From Xylocopa sonorina (lineage: Eukaryota > Arthropoda > Insecta > Hymenoptera > Apidae): 64,000 nucleotides of DNA. The notes beneath the pieces are model-generated. The model was not told the DNA's origin. It did not search any database and saw only the letters and a program-made list of their open reading frames with translations. The first letter of the stretch is position 1. The number at the start of each line of letters is the position of its first letter. The stretch spans positions 4,642,033 to 4,706,032 of the forward strand of contig NC_135194.1 in assembly GCF_050948175.1 (NCBI RefSeq), written 5' to 3'. This document shows, in pieces, positions 46,201-61,000 of this stretch. A program made the translations under genes and the position numbers.

Positions 46201-48633
46201 AATGCGACACTTCCTCGCTAGGAAATAGCGTTTGCAGAAGTCTACGTATCGTAGCAATAGAGTTCTTATGATCCTTAAAACGCGATATCGCATCTCATTT
46301 CTATGGTTCATGGTATGATATAATATGATTTGCGAAGTGTTATGTGTTCCTCGTCTACACTTCAAATGAATGTAAATGCGACACTTCCTTGCTAGGAAAT
46401 AGCGTCTGCAGATGTCTAGGTATCATAGCGATAGAGTTCTAATGCTTCTTAAAACGCGATATCGCATCTCATTTCTATGTTTCATGGTAAGATATAATAT
46501 GATTTGCGAATTGTTATGTATTCCTCGTCTACACTTCAAATGAATCTAATTGCGACACTTCCTTGCTAGGAAATAGCGTCTGCAGATGTCTAGGTATCGT
46601 AGCGATAGAGTTCTAATGCTTCTTAAAACGAGATATTGCATCTGATACCTATGTTTCATGGTAAGATATAATATGATTTGCGAATTGTTATGTATTCCTC
46701 GTCTACACTTCAAATGAATCTAATTGCGACACTTCCTTGCTAGGAAATAGCGTCTGCAGATGTCTAGGTATCGTAGCGATAGAGTTCTAATGCTTCTTAA
46801 AACGAGATATTGCATCTCATACACATGTTTCATGATAAGATATAATATGATTTGCGAAGTGTTATGTATTCCTCATCTACACTTCATATGAATGTAAATG
46901 CGACACTTCCTTGCAAGGAAATAGCGTTTGCAGATGTCTACCTATCGTAGCAATAGAGTTCTAATGCTTCTTAAAACGCGATATCGCATCTCATTTCTAT
47001 GTTTCATGGTAAGATATAATATGATTTGCGAAGTGTTATGTATTCCTCGTCTACACTCCAAATGATTGTGAATGCGACACTTCCTCGCTAGGAAATAGCG
47101 TTTGCAGATGTCTACGTATCGTAGCAATAGAGTTCTTATGATTCTTAAAACGCGATATCGCATCTCATTTCTATGGTTCATGGTATGATATAATATGATT
47201 TGCGAAGTGTTATGTGTTCCTCGTCTACACTTCAAATGAATGTAAATGCGACACTTCCTTGCTAGGAAATAGCGTCTGCTGATGTCTAGGTATCATAGCA
47301 ATAGAGTTCTAATGCTTCTTAAAACGCGATATCGCATCTCATTTCTATGTTTCATGGTAAGATATAATATGATTTGCGAAGTGTTATGTATTCCTCGTCT
47401 ACACTCCAAATGATTGTGAATGCGACACTTCCTCGCTAGGAAATAGCGTTTGCAGAAGTCTACGTATCGTAGCAATAGAGTTCTTATGATCCTTAAAACG
47501 CGATATCGCATCTCATTTCTATGGTTCATGGTATGATATAATATGATTTGCGAATTGTTATGTATTCCTCGTCTACACTTCAAATGAATCTAATTGCGAC
47601 ACTTCCTTGCTAGGAAATAGCGTCTGCAGATGTCTAGGTATCCTAGCGATAGAGTTCTAATGCTTCTTAAAACGAGATATTGCATCTCATACCTATGTTT
47701 CATGATAAGATATAATGTGATTTGCGAAGTGTTATGTATTCCTCATCTACACTTCATATGAATGTAAATGCGACACTTCCTTGCAAGGAAATAGCGTTTG
47801 CAGATGTCTACCTATCGTAGCAATAGAGTTCTAATGCTTCTTAAAACGCGATATCGCATCTCATTTCTATGTTTCATGGTAAGATATAATATGATTTGCG
47901 AAGTGTTATGTATTCCTCGTCTACACTCCAAATGATTGTGAATGCGACACTTCCTCGCTAGGAAATAGCGTTTGCAGAAGTCTACGTATCGTAGCAATAG
48001 AGTTCTTATGATTCTTAAAACGCGATATCGCATCTCATTTCTATGGTTCATGGTATGATATAATATGATTTGCGAAGTGTTATGTGTTCCTCGTCTACAC
48101 TTCAAATGAATGTAAATGCGACACATCCTTGCTAGGAAATAGCGTCTGCAGATGTCTAGGTATCATAGCGATAGAGTTCTAATGCTTCTTAAAACGCGAT
48201 ATCGCATCTCATATCTATGGTTCATGGTAAGATATAAAATGATTTGCGAAGTGTTATGTATTCCTCGTCAACACTTCAAATGAATGTAAATGCGACACTT
48301 CCTTGCTAGGAAATAGCGTCTGCAGATGTCTAGGTATCGTAGCGATAGAGTTCTAATGCTTCTTAAAACGAGATATTGCATCTCATATCTATGTTTCATG
48401 ATAAGATATAATATTCATTGCGAAGTGTTATGCATTCCTCGTCTACGATTCAATTGAATGTAAATGCGACACTTCCTTGCAAGGAAATAGCGTTTGCAGA
48501 TGTCTGCGTACCGTAGCAATAGAGTTCTTATGATTCTTAAAACGCGATATCGCATCTCCTTTCTATGTTTCATGGTAAGATATAATATGATTTGCGAATT
48601 GTTATGTATTCCTCGTCTACACTTCAAATGAAT
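43240..48633. repeat. Higher-order block U3, 31 monomers (5,394 bp)
   Basis: Repeats the U1 order at +11,310 bp for every marker I followed, without the U2 rearrangements. Its second half (from 45,109) is also the start of the first 25-monomer block. Confidence 0.82.
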
Positions 48634-49458
48634 CTAATTGCGACACTTCCTTGCTAGGAAATAGCGTCTGCAGATGTCTAGGTATCGTAGCGATAGAGTT
48701 CTAATGCTTCCTAAAACGAGATATTGCATCTCATACCTATGTTTCATGATAAGATATAATATGATTTGCGAAGTGTTATGTATTCCTCGTCTACACTTCA
48801 TATGAATGTAAATGCGACACTTCCTTGCAAGGAAATAGCGTTTGCAGATGTCTACGTATCGTAGCGATAGAGTTCTAATGCTTCTTAAAACGAGATATTG
48901 CATCTCATACCTATGGTTCATGGTAAGATATAAAATGATTTGCGAAGTGTTATGTATTCCTCGTCTACACTTCAAATGAATGTAAATGCGACACTTCCTT
49001 GCTAGGAAATAGCGTCTGCAGATGTCTAGGTATCGTAGCGATAGAGTTCTAATGCTTCTTAAAACGAGATATTGCATCTCATATCTATGTTTGATGATAA
49101 GATATAATATTCATTGCGAAGTGTTATGCATTCCTCGTCTACGATTCAAATGAATGTAAATGCGACACTTCCTTGCAAGGAAATAGCGTTTGCAGATGTC
49201 TAGGTATCGTAGCAATAGAGTTCTAATGCTTCTTAAAACGCGATATCGCATCTCATTTCTATGTTTCATGGTAAGATATAATATGATTTGCGAAGTGTTA
49301 TGTATTCCTCGTCTACACTTCATATGAATGTAAATGCGACACTTCCTTGCAAGGAAATAGCGTTTGCAGATGTCTACGTATCGTAGCGATAGAGTTCTAA
49401 TGCTTCTTAAAACGAGATATTGCATCTCATATCTATGTTTCATGATAAGATATAATAT
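45109..49458. repeat. 25-monomer block, copy 1 (4,350 bp)
   Basis: The marker GCAAAAGAG at about 45210 recurs near 49560 and 53910. GAACTAGCG, TCTGATACC, ATACACATG and TTTGATGATAAG follow in the same order and spacing in each copy. Confidence 0.82.
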
Positions 49459-52400
49459 TCATTGCGAAGTGTTATGCATTCCTCGTCTACGATTCAAATG
49501 AATGTAAATGCGACACTTCCTTGCAAGGAAATTGCGTTTGCAGATGTCTAGGTATCGTAGCAAAAGAGTTCTAATGCTTCTTAAAACGCGATATCGCATC
49601 TCATTTCTATGTTTCATGGTAAGATATAATGTGATTTGCGAAGTGTTATGTATTCCTCGTCTGCACTTCAAATGAATGTAAATGCGACACTTCCTTGCAA
49701 GGAAATAGCGTTTGCAGATGTCTGCGTACCGTAGCAATAGAGTTCTTATGATTCTTAGAACGCGATATCGCATCTCATTTCTATGTTTCATGGTAAGATA
49801 TAATATGATTTGCGAATTGTTATGTATTCCTCGTCTACACTTCAAATGAATCTAATTGCGACACTTCCTTGCTAGGAAATAGCGTCTGCAGATGTCTAGG
49901 TATCGTAGCGATAGAGTTTTAATGCTTCTTAAAACGAGATATTGCATCTCATACCTATGTTTCATGATAAGATATAATATGATTTGCGAAGTGTTATGTA
50001 TTCCTCGTCTACACTTCATATGAATGTAAATGCGACACTTCCTTGCAAGGAACTAGCGTTTGCAGATGTCTACCTATCGTAGCAATAGAGTTCTAATGCT
50101 TCTTAAAACGCGATATCGCATCTCATTTCTATGTTTCATGGTAAGATATAATATGATTTGCGAAGTGTTATGTATTCCTCGTCTACACTCCAAATGATTG
50201 TGAATGCGACACTTCCTCGCTAGGAAATAGCGTTTGCAGAAGTCTACGTATCGTAGCAATAGAGTTCTTATGATTCTTAAAACGCGATATCGCATCTCAT
50301 TTCTATGGTTCATGGTATGATATAATATGATTTGCGAAGTGTTATGTGTTCCTCGTCTACACTTCAAATGAATGTAAATGCGACACTTCCTTGCTAGGAA
50401 ATAGCGTCTGCAGATGTCTAGGTATCATAGCAATAGAGTTCTAATGCTTCTTAAAACGCGATATCGCATCTCATTTCTATGTTTCATGGTAAGATATAAT
50501 ATGATTTGCGAAGTGTTATGTATTCCTCGTCTACACTCCAAATGATTGTGAATGCGACACTTCCTCGCTAGGAAATAGCGTTTGCAGAAGTCTACGTATC
50601 GTAGCAATAGAGTTCTTATGATCCTTAAAACGCGATATCGCATCTCATTTCTATGGTTCATGGTATGATATAATATGATTTGCGAAGTGTTATGTGTTCC
50701 TCGTCTACACTTCAAATGAATGTAAATGCGACACTTCCTTGCTAGGAAATAGCGTCTGCAGATGTCTAGGTATCATAGCGATAGAGTTCTAATGCTTCTT
50801 AAAACGCGATATCGCATCTCATTTCTATGTTTCATGGTAAGATATAATATGATTTGCGAATTGTTATGTATTCCTCGTCTACACTTCAAATGAATCTAAT
50901 TGCGACACTTCCTTGCTAGGAAATAGCGTCTGCAGATGTCTAGGTATCGTAGCGATAGAGTTCTAATGCTTCTTAAAACGAGATATTGCATCTGATACCT
51001 ATGTTTCATGGTAAGATATAATATGATTTGCGAATTGTTATGTATTCCTCGTCTACACTTCAAATGAATCTAATTGCGACACTTCCTTGCTAGGAAATAG
51101 CGTCTGCAGATGTCTAGGTATCGTAGCGATAGAGTTCTAATGCTTCTTAAAACGAGATATTGCATCTCATACACATGTTTCATGATAAGATATAATATGA
51201 TTTGCGAAGTGTTATGTATTCCTCATCTACACTTCATATGAATGTAAATGCGACACTTCCTTGCAAGGAAATAGCGTTTGCAGATGTCTACCTATCGTAG
51301 CAATAGAGTTCTAATGCTTCTTAAAACGCGATATCGCATCTCATTTCTATGTTTCATGGTAAGATATAATATGATTTGCGAAGTGTTATGTATTCCTCGT
51401 CTACACTCCAAATGATTGTGAATGCGACACTTCCTCGCTAGGAAATAGCGTTTGCAGAAGTCTACGTATCGTAGCAATAGAGTTCTTATGATTCTTAAAA
51501 CGCGATATCGCATCTCATTTCTATGGTTCATGGTATGATATAATATGATTTGCGAAGTGTTATGTGTTCCTCGTCTACACTTCAAATGAATGTAAATGCG
51601 ACACTTCCTTGCTAGGAAATAGCGTCTGCTGATGTCTAGGTATCATAGCAATAGAGTTCTAATGCTTCTTAAAACGCGATATCGCATCTCATTTCTATGT
51701 TTCATGGTAAGATATAATATGATTTGCGAAGTGTTATGTATTCCTCGTCTACACTCCAAATGATTGTGAATGCGACACTTCCTCGCTAGGAAATAGCGTT
51801 TGCAGAAGTCTACGTATCGTAGCAATAGAGTTCTTATGATCCTTAAAACGCGATATCGCATCTCATTTCTATGGTTCATGGTATGATATAATATGATTTG
51901 CGAATTGTTATGTATTCCTCGTCTACACTTCAAATGAATCTAATTGCGACACTTCCTTGCTAGGAAATAGCGTCTGCAGATGTCTAGGTATCGTAGCGAT
52001 AGAGTTCTAATGCTTCTTAAAACGAGATATTGCATCTCATACCTATGTTTCATGATAAGATATAATGTGATTTGCGAAGTGTTATGTATTCCTCATCTAC
52101 ACTTCATATGAATGTAAATGCGACACTTCCTTGCAAGGAAATAGCGTTTGCAGATGTCTACCTATCGTAGCAATAGAGTTCTAATGCTTCTTAAAACGCG
52201 ATATCGCATCTCATTTCTATGTTTCATGGTAAGATATAATATGATTTGCGAAGTGTTATGTATTCCTCGTCTACACTCCAAATGATTGTGAATGCGACAC
52301 TTCCTCGCTAGGAAATAGCGTTTGCAGAAGTCTACGTATCGTAGCAATAGAGTTCTTATGATTCTTAAAACGCGATATCGCATCTCATTTCTATGTTTCA

Positions 52401-53808
52401 TGGTAAGATATAATATGATTTGCGAAGTGTTATGTATTCCTCGTCTACACTCCAAATGATTGTGAATGCGACACTTCCTCGCTAGGAAATAGCGTTTGCA
52501 GAAGTCTACGTATCGTAGCAATAGAGTTCTTATGATTCTTAAAACGCGATATCGCATCTCATTTCTATGGTTCATGGTATGATATAATATGATTTGCGAA
52601 GTGTTATGTGTTCCTCGTCTACACTTCAAATGAATGTAAATGCGACACTTCCTTGCTAGGAAATAGCGTCTGCTGATGTCTAGGTATCATAGCAATAGAG
52701 TTCTAATGCTTCTTAAAACGCGATATCGCATCTCATTTCTATGTTTCATGGTAAGATATAATATGATTTGCGAAGTGTTATGTATTCCTCGTCTACACTC
52801 CAAATGATTGTGAATGCGACACTTCCTCGCTAGGAAATAGCGTTTGCAGAAGTCTACGTATCGTAGCAATAGAGTTCTTATGATCCTTAAAACGCGATAT
52901 CGCATCTCATTTCTATGGTTCATGGTATGATATAATATGATTTGCGAATTGTTATGTATTCCTCGTCTACACTTCAAATGAATCTAATTGCGACACTTCC
53001 TTGCTAGGAAATAGCGTCTGCAGATGTCTAGGTATCGTAGCGATAGAGTTCTAATGCTTCCTAAAACGAGATATTGCATCTCATACCTATGTTTCATGAT
53101 AAGATATAATATGATTTGCGAAGTGTTATGTATTCCTCGTCTACACTTCATATGAATGTAAATGCGACACTTCCTTGCAAGGAAATAGCGTTTGCAGATG
53201 TCTACGTATCGTAGCGATAGAGTTCTAATGCTTCTTAAAACGAGATATTGCATCTCATACCTATGGTTCATGGTAAGATATAAAATGATTTGCGAAGTGT
53301 TATGTATTCCTCGTCTACACTTCAAATGAATGTAAATGCGACACTTCCTTGCTAGGAAATAGCGTCTGCAGATGTCTAGGTATCGTAGCGATAGAGTTCT
53401 AATGCTTCTTAAAACGAGATATTGCATCTCATATCTATGTTTGATGATAAGATATAATATTCATTGCGAAGTGTTATGCATTCCTCGTCTACGATTCAAA
53501 TGAATGTAAATGCGACACTTCCTTGCAAGGAAATAGCGTTTGCAGATGTCTAGGTATCGTAGCAATAGAGTTCTAATGCTTCTTAAAACGCGATATCGCA
53601 TCTCATTTCTATGTTTCATGGTAAGATATAATATGATTTGCGAAGTGTTATGTATTCCTCGTCTACACTTCATATGAATGTAAATGCGACACTTCCTTGC
53701 AAGGAAATAGCGTTTGCAGATGTCTACGTATCGTAGCGATAGAGTTCTAATGCTTCTTAAAACGAGATATTGCATCTCATATCTATGTTTCATGATAAGA
53801 TATAATAT
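49459..53808. repeat. 25-monomer block, copy 2 (4,350 bp), with a substituted segment
   Basis: Matches copy 1 at +4,350 bp except for about 52.34-52.98 kb. There, the monomers with ACACATCC, CGTCAACAC and TTCAATTGAATG are replaced by a second run of the 51.4-51.9 kb type (TCTGCTGATGTC, TATGATCCTT). Total length is unchanged. Confidence 0.82.
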
Positions 53809-56800
53809 TCATTGCGAAGTGTTATGCATTCCTCGTCTACGATTCAAATGAATGTAAATGCGACACTTCCTTGCAAGGAAATTGCGTTTGCAGATGTCTA
53901 GGTATCGTAGCAAAAGAGTTCTAATGCTTCTTAAAACGCGATATCGCATCTCATTTCTATGTTTCATGGTAAGATATAATGTGATTTGCGAAGTGTTATG
54001 TATTCCTCGTCTGCACTTCAAATGAATGTAAATGCGACACTTCCTTGCAAGGAAATAGCGTTTGCAGATGTCTGCGTACCGTAGCAATAGAGTTCTTATG
54101 ATTCTTAGAACGCGATATCGCATCTCATTTCTATGTTTCATGGTAAGATATAATATGATTTGCTAATTGTTATGTATTCCTCGTCTACACTTCAAATGAA
54201 TCTAATTGCGACACTTCCTTGCTAGGAAATAGCGTCTGCAGATGTCTAGGTATCGTAGCGATAGAGTTTTAATGCTTCTTAAAACGAGATATTGCATCTC
54301 ATACCTATGTTTCATGATAAGATATAATATGATTTGCGAAGTGTTATGTATTCCTCGTCTACACTTCATATGAATGTAAATGCGACACTTCCTTGCAAGG
54401 AACTAGCGTTTGCAGATGTCTACCTATCGTAGCAATAGAGTTCTAATGCTTCTTAAAACGCGATATCGCATCTCATTTCTATGTTTCATGGTAAGATATA
54501 ATATGATTTGCGAAGTGTTATGTATTCCTCGTCTACACTCCAAATGATTGTGAATGCGACACTTCCTCGCTAGGAAATAGCGTTTGCAGAAGTCTACGTA
54601 TCGTAGCAATAGAGTTCTTATGATTCTTAAAACGCGATATCGCATCTCATTTCTATGGTTCATGGTATGATATAATATGATTTGCGAAGTGTTATGTGTT
54701 CCTCGTCTACACTTCAAATGAATGTAAATGCGACACTTCCTTGCTAGGAAATAGCGTCTGCAGATGTCTAGGTATCATAGCAATAGAGTTCTAATGCTTC
54801 TTAAAACGCGATATCGCATCTCATTTCTATGTTTCATGGTAAGATATAATATGATTTGCGAAGTGTTATGTATTCCTCGTCTACACTCCAAATGATTGTG
54901 AATGCGACACTTCCTCGCTAGGAAATAGCGTTTGCAGAAGTCTACGTATCGTAGCAATAGAGTTCTTATGATCCTTAAAACGCGATATCGCATCTCATTT
55001 CTATGGTTCATGGTATGATATAATATGATTTGCGAAGTGTTATGTGTTCCTCGTCTACACTTCAAATGAATGTAAATGCGACACTTCCTTGCTAGGAAAT
55101 AGCGTCTGCAGATGTCTAGGTATCATAGCGATAGAGTTCTAATGCTTCTTAAAACGCGATATCGCATCTCATTTCTATGTTTCATGGTAAGATATAATAT
55201 GATTTGCGAATTGTTATGTATTCCTCGTCTACACTTCAAATGAATCTAATTGCGACACTTCCTTGCTAGGAAATAGCGTCTGCAGATGTCTAGGTATCGT
55301 AGCGATAGAGTTCTAATGCTTCTTAAAACGAGATATTGCATCTGATACCTATGTTTCATGGTAAGATATAATATGATTTGCGAATTGTTATGTATTCCTC
55401 GTCTACACTTCAAATGAATCTAATTGCGACACTTCCTTGCTAGGAAATAGCGTCTGCAGATGTCTAGGTATCGTAGCGATAGAGTTCTAATGCTTCTTAA
55501 AACGAGATATTGCATCTCATACACATGTTTCATGATAAGATATAATATGATTTGCGAAGTGTTATGTATTCCTCATCTACACTTCATATGAATGTAAATG
55601 CGACACTTCCTTGCAAGGAAATAGCGTTTGCAGATGTCTACCTATCGTAGCAATAGAGTTCTAATGCTTCTTAAAACGCGATATCGCATCTCATTTCTAT
55701 GTTTCATGGTAAGATATAATATGATTTGCGAAGTGTTATGTATTCCTCGTCTACACTCCAAATGATTGTGAATGCGACACTTCCTCGCTAGGAAATAGCG
55801 TTTGCAGAAGTCTACGTATCGTAGCAATAGAGTTCTTATGATTCTTAAAACGCGATATCGCATCTCATTTCTATGGTTCATGGTATGATATAATATGATT
55901 TGCGAAGTGTTATGTGTTCCTCGTCTACACTTCAAATGAATGTAAATGCGACACTTCCTTGCTAGGAAATAGCGTCTGCTGATGTCTAGGTATCATAGCA
56001 ATAGAGTTCTAATGCTTCTTAAAACGCGATATCGCATCTCATTTCTATGTTTCATGGTAAGATATAATATGATTTGCGAAGTGTTATGTATTCCTCGTCT
56101 ACACTCCAAATGATTGTGAATGCGACACTTCCTCGCTAGGAAATAGCGTTTGCAGAAGTCTACGTATCGTAGCAATAGAGTTCTTATGATCCTTAAAACG
56201 CGATATCGCATCTCATTTCTATGGTTCATGGTATGATATAATATGATTTGCGAATTGTTATGTATTCCTCGTCTACACTTCAAATGAATCTAATTGCGAC
56301 ACTTCCTTGCTAGGAAATAGCGTCTGCAGATGTCTAGGTATCGTAGCGATAGAGTTCTAATGCTTCTTAAAACGAGATATTGCATCTCATACCTATGTTT
56401 CATGATAAGATATAATGTGATTTGCGAAGTGTTATGTATTCCTCATCTACACTTCATATGAATGTAAATGCGACACTTCCTTGCAAGGAAATAGCGTTTG
56501 CAGATGTCTACCTATCGTAGCAATAGAGTTCTAATGCTTCTTAAAACGCGATATCGCATCTCATTTCTATGTTTCATGGTAAGATATAATATGATTTGCG
56601 AAGTGTTATGTATTCCTCGTCTACACTCCAAATGATTGTGAATGCGACACTTCCTCGCTAGGAAATAGCGTTTGCAGAAGTCTACGTATCGTAGCAATAG
56701 AGTTCTTATGATTCTTAAAACGCGATATCGCATCTCATTTCTATGGTTCATGGTATGATATAATATGATTTGCGAAGTGTTATGTGTTCCTCGTCTACAC

Positions 56801-58020
56801 TTCAAATGAATGTAAATGCGACACATCCTTGCTAGGAAATAGCGTCTGCAGATGTCTAGGTATCATAGCGATAGAGTTCTAATGCTTCTTAAAACGCGAT
56901 ATCGCATCTCATATCTATGGTTCATGGTAAGATATAAAATGATTTGCGAAGTGTTATGTATTCCTCGTCAACACTTCAAATGAATGTAAATGCGACACTT
57001 CCTTGCTAGGAAATAGCGTCTGCAGATGTCTAGGTATCGTAGCGATAGAGTTCTAATGCTTCTTAAAACGAGATATTGCATCTCATATCTATGTTTCATG
57101 ATAAGATATAATATTCATTGCGAAGTGTTATGCATTCCTCGTCTACGATTCAATTGAATGTAAATGCGACACTTCCTTGCAAGGAAATAGCGTTTGCAGA
57201 TGTCTGCGTACCGTAGCAATAGAGTTCTTATGATTCTTAAAACGCGATATCGCATCTCCTTTCTATGTTTCATGGTAAGATATAATATGATTTGCGAATT
57301 GTTATGTATTCCTCGTCTACACTTCAAATGAATCTAATTGCGACACTTCCTTGCTAGGAAATAGCGTCTGCAGATGTCTAGGTATCGTAGCGATAGAGTT
57401 CTAATGCTTCCTAAAACGAGATATTGCATCTCATACCTATGTTTCATGATAAGATATAATATGATTTGCGAAGTGTTATGTATTCCTCGTCTACACTTCA
57501 TATGAATGTAAATGCGACACTTCCTTGCAAGGAAATAGCGTTTGCAGATGTCTACGTATCGTAGCGATAGAGTTCTAATGCTTCTTAAAACGAGATATTG
57601 CATCTCATACCTATGGTTCATGGTAAGATATAAAATGATTTGCGAAGTGTTATGTATTCCTCGTCTACACTTCAAATGAATGTAAATGCGACACTTCCTT
57701 GCTAGGAAATAGCGTCTGCAGATGTCTAGGTATCGTAGCGATAGAGTTCTAATGCTTCTTAAAACGAGATATTGCATCTCATATCTATGTTTGATGATAA
57801 GATATAATATTCATTGCGAAGTGTTATGCATTCCTCGTCTACGATTCAAATGAATGTAAATGCGACACTTCCTTGCAAGGAAATAGCGTTTGCAGATGTC
57901 TAGGTATCGTAGCAATAGAGTTCTAATGCTTCTTAAAACGCGATATCGCATCTCATTTCTATGTTTCATGGTAAGATATAATATGATTTGCGAAGTGTTA
58001 TGTATTCCTCGTCTACACTT
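53809..58020. repeat. 25-monomer block, copy 3 (ends early, about 24 monomers)
   Basis: Follows copy 1 at +8,700 bp with very few single-base differences (for example TTTGCTAATTG at about 54160). It has the copy 1 version of the segment that was replaced in copy 2. The match ends near 58,020, where TTCCCCGC monomers begin. Confidence 0.82.
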
Positions 58021-61000
58021 CAAATGAATGTGAATGCGACACTTCCCCGCTAGGAAATAGCGTTTGCAGAAGTCTACGTACCGTAGCAATAGAGATCTTA
58101 TGATTCTTAAAACTCGATATCGCATCTCATTTCTATGGTTCATGGTAAGATATAATATGATTTGCGAAGTGTTATGTATTCCTCGTCTACACTTCAAATG
58201 TATGTAAATGCGACACTTCCTTGCAAGGAAATAGCGTTTGCAGATGTCTGCGTACCGTAGCAATAGAGTTCTAATGCTTCTTAAAACGCGATATCGCATC
58301 TCATTTCTATGTTTCATGGTAAGATATAATATGGTTTGCGAAGTGTTATTTGTTCCTCGTCTACACTTCAAATGAATGTAAATGCAACACTTCCTTGCAA
58401 GGAAATAGCGTTTGCAGATGTCTAGGTATCGTAGCAATAGGGTTCAAATGCTTCTTAAAGCGAGATATTGCATCTCATATCTATGTTTCATGATAAGATA
58501 TAATATTCATTGCGAAGTGTTATGCATTCCTCGTATACGATTCAAATGAATGTAAATGCGTCACTTCCTTGCAAGGAAATAGCGTTCGCAGATGTCTACG
58601 TATCGTGGCAATAGAGTTCTAATGGTTCTTAAAACGCGATATCGCATCTCATTTCTATGTTTCATGGCAAGATATAATATGATTTGCGAAGTGTTATGTA
58701 TTCCTCGTCTACACTTCAAATGAATGTGAATGCGACACTTCCTCGCTAGGAAGTAGCGTTTGCAGAAGTCTACGTATCGTAGCAATAAGAGTTCTTATGA
58801 TTCTTAAAACGCGATATCGCATCTCATATCTATGGTTCATGGTAAGATATAATATGATTTTCGAAGTGTTATGTATTCCTCGTCTACACTTCAAATGAAT
58901 GTAAATGCGACACTTCCTTGCTAGGAAATAGCGTCTGCAGATGTCTAGGTATCGTAGCAATAGAGTTCTAACGCTTCTTAAAACGCGATATCGCATCTCA
59001 TTTCAATGTTTCATGGTAAGATATAATATGATTTGCGAAGTGTTATGTATTCCTCGTCTACACTTCAAATGAATGTAAATGCGACACTTCCTTGCAAGGA
59101 AATAGCGTTTGCAGATGTCTACCTATCGTAGCAATTGGGTTCTAATGCTTCTTAAAACGCGATATCGCATCTCATTTCTATGTTTCATGGTAAGATATAA
59201 TGTGATTTGCGAAGTGTTATGTATTCCTCGTCTGCACTTCAAATGAATGTAAATGCGACACTTCCTTGCAAGGAAATAGCGTTTGCAGATGTCTGCGTAC
59301 CGTAGCAATAGTGTTCTTATGATTCTTAAAACGCGATATCGCATCTCCTTTCTATGTTTCATGGTAAGATATAATATGATTTGTGAATTGTTATGTATTC
59401 CTCGTCTACACTTCAAATGAATCTAATTGCGACACTTCCTTGCAAGGAAATAGCGTTTGCAGATGTCTACGTATCGTAGCGATAGAGTTCTAATGCTTCT
59501 TAAAACGAGATATTGCATCTCATACCTATGGTTCATGGTAAGATATAAAATGATTTGCGAAGTGTTATGTATTCCTCGTCTACACTTCAAATGAATGTAA
59601 ATGCGACACTTCCTTGCTAGGAAATAGCGTCTGCAGATGTCTAGGTATCGTAGCGATAGAGTTCTAATGCTTCTTAAAACGAGATATTGCATCTCATATC
59701 TATGTTTGATGATAAGATATAATATTCATTGCGAAGTGTTATGCATTCCTCGTCTACGATTCAAATGAATGTAAATGCGACACTTCCTTGCAAGGAAATA
59801 GCGTTTGCAGATGTCTAGGTATCGTAGCAATAGAGTTCTAATGCTTCTTAAAACGCGATATCGCATCTCATTTCTATGTTTCATGGTAAGATATAATATG
59901 ATTTGCGAAGTGTTATGTATTCCTCGTCTACACTTCAAATGAATGTGAAAGCGACACTTCCCCGCTAGGAAATAGCGTTTGCAGAAGTCTACGTACCGTA
60001 GCAATAGAGATCTTATGATTCTTAAAACTCGATATCGCATCTCATTTCTATGGTTCATGGTAAGATATAATATGATTTGCGAAGTGTTATGTATTCCTCG
60101 TCTACACTTCAAATGAATGTGAATGCGACACTTCCTCGCTAGGAAGTAGCGTTTGCAGAAGTCTACGTATCGTAGCAATAAGAGTTCTTATGATTCTTAA
60201 AACGCGATATCGCATCTCATTTCTATGGTTCATGGTATGATATAATATGATTTGCGAAGTGTTATGTATTCCTCGTCTACACTTCAAATGAATGTAAATG
60301 CGACACTTCCTTGCTAGGAAATAGCGTCTGCAGATGTCTAGGTATCGTAGCGATAGATTTCTAATGCTTCTTAAAACGCGATATCGCATCTCATTTCTAT
60401 GTTTCATGGTAAGATATAATATGATTTGCGAAGTGTTATGTATTCCTCGTCTACACTTCAAATGAATGAAAATGCGACACTTCCTTGCTAGGAAATAGCG
60501 TCTGCAGATGTCTAGGTATCGTAGCGATAGAGTTCTAATGCTTCTTAAAACGAGATATTGCATCTCATATCTATGTTTCATGATAAGATATAATATGATT
60601 TGCGAAGTGTTATGTATTCCTCGTCTACACTTCAAATGAATGAAAATGCGACACTTCCTTGCTAGGAAGTAGCGTCTGCAGATGTCTAGGTATCGTAGCA
60701 ATAGGGTTCTAATGCTTCTTAAAACGCGATATCGCATCTCATTTCTATGTTTCATGGTAAGATATAATATGATTTGCGAAGTGTTATGTATTCCTCGTCT
60801 ACACTTCAAATGAATGTAAATGCGACACTTCCTTGCTAGGAAATAGCGTCTGCTGATGTCTAGGTATCGTAGCGATAGAGTTCTAATGCTTCTTAAAACG
60901 CGATATTGCATCTCATATCTATGGTTCATGGTAAGATATAATATGATTCGCGAAGTGTTATGTATTCCTCGTCTACACTTCAAATGAATGTAAATGCGAC

